A DNA stretch of 17,500 nucleotides, from contig CAUJGJ010000397.1 in the NCBI GenBank assembly GCA_963170055.1, forward strand, positions 1,060,001-1,077,500. The letters are read 5' to 3'. Positions 8,683 to 17,500 of this stretch are shown here, one piece after another. The translations under genes and the position numbers were made by a program. This stretch comes from Halisarca cf. caerulea. Taxonomy: Eukaryota > Porifera > Demospongiae > Chondrillida > Halisarcidae. Below the pieces are notes generated by a model that ran no database searches, was not told where the DNA came from, and saw only the letters and a program-made list of their open reading frames with translations. How positions within the stretch are numbered: position 1 is the stretch's first letter; the number at the start of each line of letters is the position of its first letter.

Positions 8683-11600
8683 TTGCTGTAAATTGCAATA
8701 CGTACTCTTATATAGTCGATTGTTTTATTTTGCTCCTAACCTTCCCAACGTACAGGCTCACTGCTATAATATGTGAGGAAATGGGTATTACTAACCTTGC
8801 CTCTTTCCACGCCCTTGCCGATCACGATGCTGTTGTTTGTCACAAGTGCAGAGATGCAGTGAACAAAATAACGAGACTTGAGGAAGAACTCGCTTCTATG
8901 AAGAAACATGTAGTGAGCAACATACGAAATTCCAATGTTGTTAATGAAGGGCCAAGTACACCAAACACAAGTAGTTACTGTAGAAAGAGGGGACCCACAA
9001 CACCGATCAACCCTCAAGGCTCAAGCCAGTCGAAACGTCCAACAGTGCACCAGTCAACTTCAACTGGCTCGTCCCCTCCCATCACGGTTAGCCCATATAT
9101 TTATTGAGAAACTGCAACTGCAGTACTCACCTTGTGTTGCTGTTTTGAGTACTAGCCATTAGATGCGATGCTTTAATTTTATCCACTAATCAGAGTATTT
9201 GAACATCAACTGGTGATGTATGAGCTTTGCATACATACATCATGTACCTAATAGTTTGGCAATTATAGTTGTTCAATGACATTGAAACAACTACAACATT
9301 CCCTATTTATGCAGCTTACTTATGGGGCTACACGGAATTCTGTGTACCTGAAGACTCCCTTGAGGAATTTGACTGCCAAACGACTGGCTCGCCGCAGTTA
9401 CAGTGTTATGATGAAGGAGTTTGCTGCTTCACCACTTCATCGTAGCCTAATGATCACTGCCATTGCAAGGCTGATAAAAAGGGAGATCAAGTCTGTACGT
9501 GGAACCCAATCCCCCTTCTATAAAGATCTGGACAGAATGAAGCAATTTAGTTGGGAGGCATTCTTGTGTGATGTCCAGCAGCACCTTCCCATTCTCCTTC
9601 TATTGTTGAGCCAATTGCTGAAAAGCAGCATTAATGGACCAGACAAGTGTATCATTGCTGCAATGGCTTCCATGTTGATGAAGAACCACAGCAAACGTCT
9701 CTGCTTTCTTCAGGGGGTGTTTTCAGTGATGTTCTTTGCAAAGGGTTGTCCAAAACTGGTATGTAAATATTATATAGATATATATGCATGCATAATGTAC
9801 AGTCATGCATGCCATGAATCCACTTATAGTGTGTCTGTTCAATAGTCACTGTGATGCAATTGATTGATTGTCCCATCCCTTTGTATAGGTGTACAATGTA
9901 TTGCAGCCACTGAACATATGTCTCTCATATTCCACCACTATTGACACTGTGGATGCCTTGAGTGACAACCATGATCAAGTGGTGAAGAACTGTCGGGACT
10001 CCCTTGTCAAGAGATTTTTAGTGTCCAGTGTTTCACCTGCGCTTGCTACAACAGTACTTGGACATGTTCAGGTGCGTAAACTTGTGAATTAAGTTTCCTT
10101 TTGGAGATAATAATTAAATTGACATATAAGACTATATAAAATATTATTTTCCTTGATATAGGTATCACTGAATGACTCAGACAGTGACTCCCTTGATGAC
10201 TGTCACACTTTATGTGAAGACAGTGACTGTGATAGCAGTGTGGCCTCTGTGGCATCCTGTATTCCGACAGATATATCGTCAGATCCCAACAGCAGTGACA
10301 CTGATGACGATTTTCAGGAGGATGCTAGTGAGCCCTCCCCAACCGTGCAAGTTTCAACCTGCAATCCTTGGCCTGGATTTGTCATTGTGGCAGACAATAT
10401 TGACAAGAATTTGCGGCCTTCTTTCCAACGAGAGGATCGTCAGACAAGGTCTTGCCACTATGTCAACACCTATGCAGTCTTGGATCGTATTGACATGTCA
10501 ACTCTCAGCAATGTGCCACCTACAGGTGACCTGGACATTGAAATGCTCTTGCCGTCATTAGAGAACCACAAGATCGTATATACAGAGTTTGAAGTGATGG
10601 TTAACAGGTATATATATGTATGCTCGATCCCATGCAGCTGTGTCATTGAGTGTGTTTAACTTATATACTAATATATATAGTCTATGCAGTCATGCATGCA
10701 GCTTGTTATCGTTGCATGTGCATGTATCTTTTGGTAGATTGCTTCCTTTTTATACCTCTTAATTTATATATATATTAGGTTGCTGGTTGACAATGTGGCT
10801 GAATACACAGACTGCATTGCAACTTGGCACATTCCCTCACAGTTCACTGAGGAGATGTCACAGAAGTCCACAGTGGTAAGTGCATAATGCCTACCAGTTA
10901 GGACGTTTTTGTTGAGTAAATATAAATTGGGTCAGTATAGCAATAGATTTCAGAATCTCAGTTATCTGACATGATACTGACATGTACACTTTTTATTACA
11001 TTTTATTTAGATTCCATTGGGTGTTATTCAAGCAGATGAGAACAAATTTGATGACATGTGTTCCATCCTAGAACACCTGCATCAGTACGTTCCCTCAATT
11101 TCTGAGGTTTGTGTTTCTCAAAGCGAGGACCACAATGAAGTGAGCACCACACAATACACCTTCCACAACTTGGTGCTTGGAGGTGATCAGCTGACAGTGG
11201 CCAGAGTTAGAGGGTCGCAAGCCATCCGCTGTCATGAGGACAATTCACTTGACAGATTGGAGGGATTTCTTGGTGTGCCACAAGACTGTCATGCTCGTGT
11301 AACCTTGTTGAAGGTATGGGTGTATGCATGCATGATGAAACACATGTAACATGTGTCATGGCTTTTCATATTTTTACACACTGTCAGGTTATTTGGCAAA
11401 ACCTGTTGAATGAGTCATCGTCCTCTGACAAAGGTACATTGTGGCAGCTCCGTAACCTGATCAGTCGTTCAGCTGTGCCAAAGGATCCTAGTAAAAATGT
11501 GAAAGCTGCAGAAGATTTTCTCGAGCTGATACTCACTGTCTACATCATCGAGGCCGCCAAGTTGGTGAGGAAAGCCATGGCTGCAGCAGGTATTGTGCCA

Positions 11601-12308
11601 CGATTAGGAAAGGTTGCAAAGCAAGTCACCTCGCTGTTCAGCAACATCTCAACAGATTTCTGTTGTGCCCCCTCGGGAACCAGTATTGATCACATTGAGA
11701 TGTATGCCAAAGAGGTCATTACCCTTGGGCTACTTTGGTACAGTTTCAGGGATGCAACAAGGGAAGGGGATGGAGACCGCATTCTGCGATATTGGAAGTA
11801 TCTAATGTATGTATTCAAGGGTGGAGGTCGCCGCAATTATTCCTGTGAGGCAGCCAAAATGCTAATCTGTGATCAGATTTGCTCTCCTCGTTTGCGGGCA
11901 CAGCTACGCTACTCAAGGTTTGTCAACACCCAAGGACGCCAAGGCAAGAATGTTCCTTTGGACCTGCATTGTGAGCACCTCAACTGACTGGTGAAGGATG
12001 CCCTCACACGCACAGGTTCAAACCTCACCACCAAGTCTGTTGAACGTGCTGGCAGGAGTGTTGGAGTGGTAGCTTGCTTATGCCATTCCCTGAGTGACCC
12101 TGACAGCACAATACACGCTCGGCCTACACATGCTAAAGACTTACAGTCAATTTTGGACTGTTTGCATGAACTTCAGCCATTTAAACACACTGATGGTCGT
12201 GCGTACACATGTTCATTCAATACAGGACTGTTACAAAATGTGGAACACTCAAGTCTCACAGCTTGGCTGAAACAGCAACACCATCTGTACAGTATTTACA
12301 AGTTGTAA
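8673..12308 (+). CDS. DUF6589-domain transposase of the AcademH-like element; multi-exon, one in-frame stop
   Basis: Proposed exons: 8673-8701 (tentative), 8756-9086, 9315-9758, 9889-10071, 10162-10607, 10779-10875, 11011-11313, 11388-12308. Every intron is GT-AG and every phase agrees, giving 917 codons if the TGA at 11985-11987 is read through. The start is uncertain: the ATG at 8673 lies inside the inverted repeat, while a TATATAG at 8709 would favour the ATG at 8781. Regions: a CHKC zinc-type pair (C38, C41), a short coiled coil (about 45-62), an Asp/Ser-rich linker (about 330-390), then the conserved DUF6589 part with FVIVADNIDKN (D407), VLGGDQLTVAR (D569) and DLHCEHLN (E808). The three acidic residues resemble a DDE set, which is inference. 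After DLHCEHLN the frame meets TGA where I recall family members having Arg, then stays open for 106 codons. This copy would make a shortened protein. Confidence 0.8.
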
Positions 12309-12336
12309 ACATGCATTAATTGACTGTGTGTATGTG

Positions 12337-13061
12337 CTATGTCTGCATGCAAGAATTACATTTGCATTGTTGTGAACACATGTCACAACATGAACACCCT
12401 GGCATTCGTGGTGTGATGTCTTTGCCTCCTAAGAAGTCTTTAAATAGGTTAACTCTTCGACAGCCCTCACTTTCAGCGTAAGCACGCATGTCTTTGTTTG
12501 TGTACTTTGAGACATGTCCATAAAGTAGTATGGCTTCACATAGTCTGCCATCTCTGCCTCCTCGTCCGGTTTCCTGTACATATGATTCTAGATCTGTTGG
12601 AGGGGCCCAATGCACTATTCTATTAATGTCAGGACAGTCTATACCCAGTCCAAAGGCATTAGTAGCGATCAGGATACGAATTTTGCTTTTATGTGAGCAA
12701 AATGTAGATAAAATTTTACTTTTTGTATGGTCCGTGACTGCACTGTGATACATTGATACCATGTGAAAGGCATGTATGTCTGGGCTTGATGGTGGCTCTG
12801 TAAAAGACTCCTGTAGTGAATGCCTGATTTGAAGATAAATCTTCGAACAATCTAGCAATTTGCGGCAAAATACAATGGTCTTCGGGAAGGATGTCCTGAG
12901 AGTGCAAAATTCCTCTATCATACCAGAGAGAAAGTTCTCAAAGTTGGGCTTCATAAGTACCTTGTAGAAAATGTTTTCCTTTTCAGGTGGCAAAGCAATA
13001 ATGCAGGGGTTTTGCAGGATGAGACTATTCTGTACTACCTTAAACGTTCTTTTTGTTGCGG
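12337..13061 (-). pseudogene. RecQ-like helicase, 3' part (motifs IV-VI and zinc region), separated from its 5' part by a hAT
   Basis: The C-terminal half of a RecQ-like superfamily II helicase. It reads from the hAT insertion point (13061, including one 8-bp target copy) to TAG at 12337. Visible are motif IV (KTIVFCRKL), motif V (ILIATNAFGLGIDCP), motif VI (QETGRGGRDG, close to the RecQ form QEIGRAGRDG), then CRRVNLFKDFLGG and a CxCCDMC cluster matching the RecQ zinc-binding region. Joined to the part at 15313-16114 with one target copy removed, it keeps frame and gives 445 codons in all; residues here are about 205-445. There is no HRDC or long C-terminal extension, so it is a minimal helicase. 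It ends 28 bp from the convergent transposase gene. A helicase could assist strand separation or repair during transposition; this is inferred. Confidence 0.88.
13054..13061. repeat. 8-bp target-site duplication of the hAT, left copy
   Basis: TGTTGCGG stands directly before the hAT end and is repeated exactly at 15313-15320. An 8-bp duplication is diagnostic of hAT insertion. Confidence 0.95.
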
Positions 13062-13228
13062 TAGTGTTGGGCGATAATGGATATGTTCATTTCCGATATA
13101 TTGCTAGTGAATACATATCGATATGATTATTTAGTCAACATCAACAATGAAGCACATAATCAAGATCAAAAGGATGTATACAGGACGTGAAATTAACACA
13201 AAGGGGATAAAAATACTATGCAAATCAC

Positions 13229-13239
13229 TTTATTTTATT
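13229..13239 (-). terminator. Two overlapping AATAAA polyadenylation signals of the hAT gene
   Basis: On the minus strand AATAAA occurs at 13239-13234 and again at 13234-13229, about 65-75 bp beyond the transposase stop codon and still inside the element. Their position suits 3' end formation of the transposase mRNA. Confidence 0.55.
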
Positions 13240-13303
13240 ACTAAAAAGTTAATGGTGAACTCAAAAGCAATGCAATAGCAGAATTCATGTTAGCGAGTTA
13301 AGT

Positions 13304-15130
13304 TTACCTTAGATTGCATGCTAAAAAAACCAGTTGATCAATGGACTGGGGTTTCACCGCATTCCGCCCATCGGTGACAACTTTACCCCCAGTACTGAAT
13401 ACTCTTTCAGAAGGCACACTGGTTGCACAAATACACAAATAGCGTCGGGCAAGCCTGGCCAATAGTGGGAGCTCCTTTTGATGTGCTTTCCACCACTGTA
13501 AAGGACATGAGTCCAAATCTGCCTTTGGAGAAAGGGTGTACTTCTGCACTTCAAGTGAAACCAACTCTGGGTTTGATAACACCTTGTCAGATGAGTTGTC
13601 AGGTTCTGAGTTTTCCAAGATCTTCTTCAAGAGGCTCTTCTTTGGTGGAGGGCAATCGGGCTGATTGTCTTGCTGTGAAGGCAATGGGTTGTTCTGCAAA
13701 GATGAAAGCATTTCATCTTCTACTGACCTAGCAACATCGGAAGTGGTATCCTGGCGTTTGAATCGGGGGTCAAGAAAGCTGCAAATTTCCAATAACTTTA
13801 GTACTTCAGAGCTGGTATACCGTGATTCTAAATCTATTTGAATTGCACGTTTCATTTGTGCAGTTAATGAGCAGTCTCCTTCCTTTTCCATTAAAATTTC
13901 TTTGGTGATACGATCAAGAAGAGGGCGAATAACTGATACAGTTACATTCTTTTCTGCAGAAAGTGCATCAGTAAGTTCTCCAAGTGGACCTAATGCACTT
14001 ACAACAGCTTCCATGACATCAAAGTCCTGCCAGGAGGGTATGAGGTGTGATGCTTTGCGGTCACTCGCTAGCACAATCCGAATGGCTTCTTGTTGCTCAA
14101 TGATGCGTTTTAGCATGTCTAGGGTTGATCCCCACCGTGTTGGACAGTCTGCCTTAAGCTTGTGCACAGGAAGTTCTTTCTCGTGCTGAGTAGTAGCTAA
14201 GTCCCGCTTTTTCTTCCAGCTCTGAGAGAATTTTGCAACAATCTGATGACACACTTTTACAACCCTAGTGATTCTAACATCATCACAAGCTTTTCGCACT
14301 GCCAAGTCTAAGTTATGCCCAAAGCAGCTTAACCGTGACAAATTAAGCAGACTGCATGCACGCTTCATGTTTGATGCAGAGTCAGTGGTTATAGCAACCA
14401 GCTTTGACAAGTCTAGATTCCAATCACTAAGTATTTCAGTGATTGCGTCCTTCACATTCTCACCAGTATGGTCATCCAGAATGAGGACGGTGCTCAGGCA
14501 CTTGCTACGAAGCTGCCATGAGTTGTCAATGAAGTGCACGGTGAAAGTTATAAATGGATCATTTGAGCGTGATGTCCACAAATCTGTAGTTGCAGAATAA
14601 AACCCTGTCTGAGTGTTCAACTTGCAGGGATTAAGGGCATTGATCATTCTCTGAAATCCTAACAGCTCAACCGAATACATTGGCCTCATATCCTTTGCCA
14701 GATAGTAAGTAATCGCCTTTGTGATTTCCTTGTGCTCCTTAGAATTTCGTGGCAGTTTGATAGACTGTTTAAAGGCTTCTTCGATTGTCTTGGACGCTGC
14801 CAGGCTTTTCTTTTTGGCTTTAGGGGGCCTTACTGCTTCGTATTCCTGTGGATGGTGCTTTCTCAGATGACTGTACAGGTTACTTGTGCTTGATTGCTTG
14901 GTTTTTACCTTCATACGACAATTACCGATTCTGCATATGGGCGAATTTGCGTCTTTTATAACGTTTTGGCTGTCCGTTTCTAGGCCGAAAAAGCGCCAAA
15001 CGTTAGCCTTGACATTAGGCTTGGCAGCAAGTACAACTTGGCTTGAATCCCCAGATAACAAGTCTTCTGATGTTGTAGGTTCCTTATCTGATTCGCATTC
15101 AGCTTCGCTTTCGTCGCTCGCGGACTCCAT
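13304..15130 (-). CDS. hAT transposase, BED zinc finger and hATC dimerisation region (ZBED-like), 608 aa
   Basis: An intronless frame from ATG at 15130 to the stop ending at 13304. An acidic N-terminus (1-30) is followed by a BED-type finger (W45, C66, C71, H88, H93) that would bind the element's ends. The RNase H-fold catalytic core shows TTDLWTS (D183), ITTDSASNMK (D250) with CFGHNLDL just after, CPTRWGST (R332-W333), and the final acidic residue E575 in SVPSERVFSTGG. The C-terminal hATC dimerisation segment runs from PLQWWKAHQ (about 543) through PLLARLARRYLCICATSVPSERVFS. Length and motif order match the ZBED-like hAT family. It catalyses cut-and-paste movement with 8-bp duplications, which the flanks show. 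No stop or frameshift is seen. A domesticated host ZBED gene is unlikely because terminal repeats and target duplications are intact. Confidence 0.95.
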   Translation of the reverse strand: MESASDESEAECESDKEPTTSEDLLSGDSSQVVLAAKPNVKANVWRFFGLETDSQNVIKDANSPICRIGNCRMKVKTKQSSTSNLYSHLRKHHPQEYEAVRPPKAKKKSLAASKTIEEAFKQSIKLPRNSKEHKEITKAITYYLAKDMRPMYSVELLGFQRMINALNPCKLNTQTGFYSATTDLWTSRSNDPFITFTVHFIDNSWQLRSKCLSTVLILDDHTGENVKDAITEILSDWNLDLSKLVAITTDSASNMKRACSLLNLSRLSCFGHNLDLAVRKACDDVRITRVVKVCHQIVAKFSQSWKKKRDLATTQHEKELPVHKLKADCPTRWGSTLDMLKRIIEQQEAIRIVLASDRKASHLIPSWQDFDVMEAVVSALGPLGELTDALSAEKNVTVSVIRPLLDRITKEILMEKEGDCSLTAQMKRAIQIDLESRYTSSEVLKLLEICSFLDPRFKRQDTTSDVARSVEDEMLSSLQNNPLPSQQDNQPDCPPPKKSLLKKILENSEPDNSSDKVLSNPELVSLEVQKYTLSPKADLDSCPLQWWKAHQKELPLLARLARRYLCICATSVPSERVFSTGGKVVTDGRNAVKPQSIDQLVFLACNLR

Positions 15131-15312
15131 GTTTTCTACTTTTTAAACACGTGGTTAAGTCTGAGCATGCGCAAATTCTCATAATAGAATACATACTTCC
15201 TACTGTAGACGATATTTCAGATATTATCGTTATGATTGAAAGGGTAAGATAAATATATTGAATATTTCTCCTATCATAATATTTACAAAAATCGTCGTAT
15301 CGCCCAACACTA

Positions 15313-15320
15313 TGTTGCGG
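15313..15320. repeat. 8-bp target-site duplication of the hAT, right copy
   Basis: TGTTGCGG, identical to 13054-13061. It belongs to helicase coding sequence for the last residues of motif III. Confidence 0.95.
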
Positions 15321-16114
15321 TAGCAGTGGTTGCAATGATACGAACACTGTTTGGGACTACACTACGCAGCTGCCCCAGCAATGAAAAGTCCAGTCTGAAT
15401 TCTTCACCCCTGCAAGGGAAGTTTAATGAATAATTAATAAGCAACTAAGCTACATATTACGTTGGAATTCAGAGTAGTGGTAAAATTTAAAACTTAGTCT
15501 AAGATGTAGAGTCTGCCCCAGAAAGCCATATAATAGTGACTCACCATGTTCGTATACAATGTGCTTCATCAACTGCTATTGCAACAAGCTTTGTTTGGTA
15601 TGTTGCACTTGTGAACATGTGGCGGTAATTGCGGTTGCTGATGATTGCCTCTGGACTTATAAAAACCAGTTGAATATCACCCTGTTTCACCTTTTGAATG
15701 GCACGAGTGTCTTTCTGTTTCTCACAGATGTACTCACAGCTGACTCCAACTGAACTAAACTTTTCCTTCTGATCCCTCATAAGAGCAGTGAGGGGGCTGA
15801 CACAAACCACAATGCTACCTGTAGTACCTTTGAGAACAAAAGGACAGCCACTGTAAAGGCCTGCCAAGGAAAGGTAGACTACATCAGTGACTAAAACTCA
15901 ACTTACTTAAAAGGAGATCGAATAACATTGGTAGGATCCCGTTTACGAGCGATTTCCCATAGCCAGTTGGCAGTGAAACAAAAGTGTCCCTACCGCGAAC
16001 AAACAATAGAATAGCGTCCCTTTGCTTTGGCTTCAAGGACAAAATGTTCATTTTCATTGCTGCTTGGGACAAAGCTACTTCGGGAGTCATGACAGGAATT
16101 TGAGACATCGCCAT
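15313..16114 (-). pseudogene. RecQ-like helicase, 5' part (motifs 0-III), interrupted by a hAT
   Basis: Three exon pieces on the minus strand, 16114-15907, 15860-15545 and 15409-15313, with GT-AG introns of 46 and 135 bp and consistent phases. Motifs in order: LKPKQRDAI with Q31 (motif 0), LPTGYGKS with K54 (Walker A), VVCVSPLTALMRDQ (Ia), VDEAHCIRTWG with D167-H170 (motif II) and ATTATAT (motif III, about 201-207), where the hAT begins. I chose the ATG at 16114 because it opens the frame that carries the helicase motifs. A separate frame from an ATG at 16295 overlaps it and may be an upstream ORF or a differently spliced first exon. ATP-dependent 3'-5' DNA unwinding is the family role. With the hAT present no full-length helicase can be made unless the hAT is spliced out or leaves. 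Confidence 0.88.
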
Positions 16115-16395
16115 TTGCTGGACAGATCTCCAAAGAGAACGTAACAGGTGGCAAATGGTCACGGAGAATCAAAACTAAGGACAAACTGCAGTCACTTGCC
16201 AGCTCTTGAAACGCGTACGGCTTCGAAGATTGACACATCTTGGCTTCGAGGGCATTTATCACATTTTTCAAACTATCGTCACTTTGGCTGGCCATTCTGT
16301 ATAACAATGATGATTCAGACAAGATCTCCACCGATTTTCCCTTCTGTTGAATTGGATGGTTAGGTATTTGTTATTATTATGCTTTCACCATTTCC
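16115..16395 (-). other. Leader region of the helicase gene with an overlapping upstream reading frame
   Basis: Between the right inverted repeat and the helicase start lies a minus-strand frame from ATG at 16295, running to 15990 and overlapping the helicase exon in another frame (102 codons including the stop, beginning MASQSDDSLKNVINALEAKM). Its N-terminal part looks protein-like, but no family was recognised. A possible acceptor (TTATACAG) stands just before this ATG, so it could be the start of a true first exon whose splice to the helicase frame I could not place. Alternatively, a one-base indel separates it from the helicase frame. Confidence 0.4.
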
Positions 16396-16539
16396 GTTTC
16401 TTCATCAACCGCAAAGTCGTATCGCTAGCCCAGCCCAGAACAAAGCCAGTATAGGAACCCTACCAGACCCATTCTCGCCGACCGTGTGACGTCATAATAA
16501 AAAAATGGAGGCAAGAATAGGGTCTGTGCGACGCGAGAC
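16396..16539 (-). repeat. Right 144-bp terminal inverted repeat
   Basis: Reverse complement of 8539-8682 with a single difference at 16513. It holds the mirrored TGACGTCA (16487-16494) and internal stem pair. The neighbouring TATA (16540-16543) is the likely right copy of the 4-bp target site. Confidence 0.95.
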
Positions 16540-17500
16540 TATAGGCTCTGTAGTCGCTGTATGTAGTGTAGGCTTTGTAGGTGTAGGCTCTATAGGCTCT
16601 GTAGGTAGTGTAGGCTCTGTAGTTGCTGTAGGTAGTGTAGGCTCTGTAGGTAGTGTAGGCTCTATAGTTGCTGTAGGTAGTGTAGGCTCTGTAGTCGCTG
16701 TATGTAGTGTAGGCTTTGTAGGTGTAGGCTCTGTAGTTGCTGTAGGTAGAGTAGGCTCTGTAGCTAGTGTAGGATCTGTAGGTAGTGTAGGCTCTGCAGG
16801 TAGTGTAGACTCTGTAAGTATAGTGTAGGCTCTGTAGGTAGTGTAGGCTCTGTAGTTGCTGTAGGTAGTGTAGGCTCTGTAGGTAGTGTAGACTCTGTAA
16901 GTATAGTGTAGGCTCTGTAGGTAGTGTAGGCTCTATAGTTGCTGTAGGTAGTGTAGGCTCTGTAGGTAGCGCAGGCTCTGTAGTTGCTGTACGTAGTGTA
17001 GATTCTGTTGGTAGTGTATGCTCTGTAGTTACTGTAGGTAGTGTAGGCTCTGTAGTCGCTGTATGTAGTGTAGGCTTTGTAGGTGTAGGCTCTATAGGCT
17101 CTGTATGTAGTGTAGATTCTGTAGGTAGTGTAGGCTCTGTAGTCGCTGTATGTAGTGTAGGCTCTGTAGTTGCTGTAGGTAGAGTAGGCTCTGTAGCTAG
17201 TGTAGGATCTGTAGGTAGTGTAGGCTCTGCAGGTAGTGTAGACTCTGTAATTATAGTGTAGGCTCTGTAGGTAGTGTAGGCTCTATAGTTGCTGTAGGTA
17301 GTGTAGGCTCTGTAGGTAGCGCAGGCTCTGTAGTTGCTGTATGTAGTGTAGATTCTGTAGGTAGTGTAGGCTCTGTAGTCGCTGTATGTAGTGTAGGCTT
17401 TGTAGGTGTAGGCTCTATAGGCTCTGTAGGTAGTGTAGGCTCTGTAGTCACTGTATGTAGTGTAGGCTTTGTAGGTGTAGGCTCTGTAGTTGCTGTAGGT
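16540..17500. repeat. 9-bp-unit minisatellite, array 3, running off the window
   Basis: The continuation of array 2 on the far side of the large transposon: same orientation, same 9-mers (for example ATAGGCTCT, GTAGTCGCT, GTATGTAGT). It contains the same higher-order segments as the left side, including the GTAAGTATA phase-shift blocks at about 16814 and 16897 and a GTAATTATA variant near 17247. It extends past the window end, so its full length is unknown. Confidence 0.9.

Larger units (their letters stand above)
13062..15312 (-). mobile_element. hAT DNA transposon, complete, inserted in the RecQ-like helicase gene
   Basis: A 2,251-bp element with 15-bp perfect terminal inverted repeats (TAGTGTTGGGCGATA at 13062-13076 and its reverse complement at 15298-15312) and a perfect 8-bp target duplication. 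It encodes one uninterrupted BED-finger hAT transposase on the minus strand. It lies in the helicase's last exon, between codons for the end of motif III and the following linker, in the same orientation as the helicase. All the marks of a recent, potentially autonomous insertion are present. Confidence 0.96.
8539..16539. mobile_element. AcademH-like DNA transposon: DUF6589 transposase plus RecQ-like helicase, carrying a nested hAT
   Basis: An 8,001-bp element bounded by 144-bp inverted repeats that differ at one base. It contains two inward-reading genes ending tail to tail: a DUF6589-type protein (plus) and a RecQ-like helicase (minus). Both sides are flanked by the same minisatellite. Probable 4-bp target copies are TGTA (8535-8538) and TATA (16540-16543), one of which has mutated; only TA is strictly identical at the junctions. 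Removing the nested hAT and its duplicated 8 bp gives an original length of 5,742 bp. Academ elements encoding a RecQ-like helicase (the AcademH lineage) are described in animals and fungi; the assignment is from gene content recalled from the literature, not from a search. Both genes are now damaged, so this copy is non-autonomous. Confidence 0.85.

Noticed and set aside
11985..11987. Selenocysteine or programmed readthrough at the TGA
   Set aside because: No SECIS-like structure or family precedent is known to me, and a CGA-to-TGA mutation explains it simply.
13423..15146. Several plus-strand frames opposite the hAT transposase
   Set aside because: They are antisense shadows of a well-supported gene.
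8539..16539. Helitron, because a helicase is present
   Set aside because: The element has long terminal inverted repeats and flanking target copies; the helicase is RecQ-like, not Pif1-like, and no HUH Rep domain is seen.

Overview
The window looks like nuclear DNA from an invertebrate animal, most plausibly a demosponge or a similar early-branching marine animal. This rests on short GT-AG introns of 46-228 bp, AT-rich introns with many ATGCATGC-type words, and a mix of non-LTR, Kolobok, hAT and helicase-bearing DNA transposons. The species is an inference. No host gene with a cellular role was recognised: nearly everything is mobile or repetitive.

Left part (1-4465): a decayed non-LTR retrotransposon on the minus strand (endonuclease plus linker, running off the window edge before the reverse transcriptase), then a compact, apparently complete Kolobok-type transposon with TTAA target duplications and an uninterrupted 591-residue transposase. 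Middle (4466-6600): about 930 bp without a gene, then a foldback element with two 254-bp inverted arms, a microsatellite and a 39-bp tandem repeat.

Right part (6604-17500): a minisatellite built on a 9-bp unit (GTAGNNNNT) has been split by an 8.0-kb transposon at 8539-16539. That transposon has 144-bp terminal inverted repeats differing at one base. It carries two convergent genes: a multi-exon DUF6589-type transposase (plus strand) and a RecQ-like superfamily II helicase (minus strand), ending 28 bp apart. This layout fits the AcademH type of helicase-encoding Academ transposon. A second transposon, a 2,251-bp hAT element with an intact BED-finger transposase and a perfect 8-bp duplication, sits inside the helicase coding exon right after helicase motif III.

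Order of events: minisatellite first, then the helicase transposon, then the hAT. Removing the hAT and one target copy leaves a continuous 445-codon helicase. Removing the large element and one 4-bp target copy restores the 9-bp phase of the minisatellite. The large element is now crippled (helicase interrupted, one in-frame TGA in the transposase gene), but its ends are nearly perfect, so it could still be moved by proteins supplied from another copy. The Kolobok and hAT copies look potentially autonomous.
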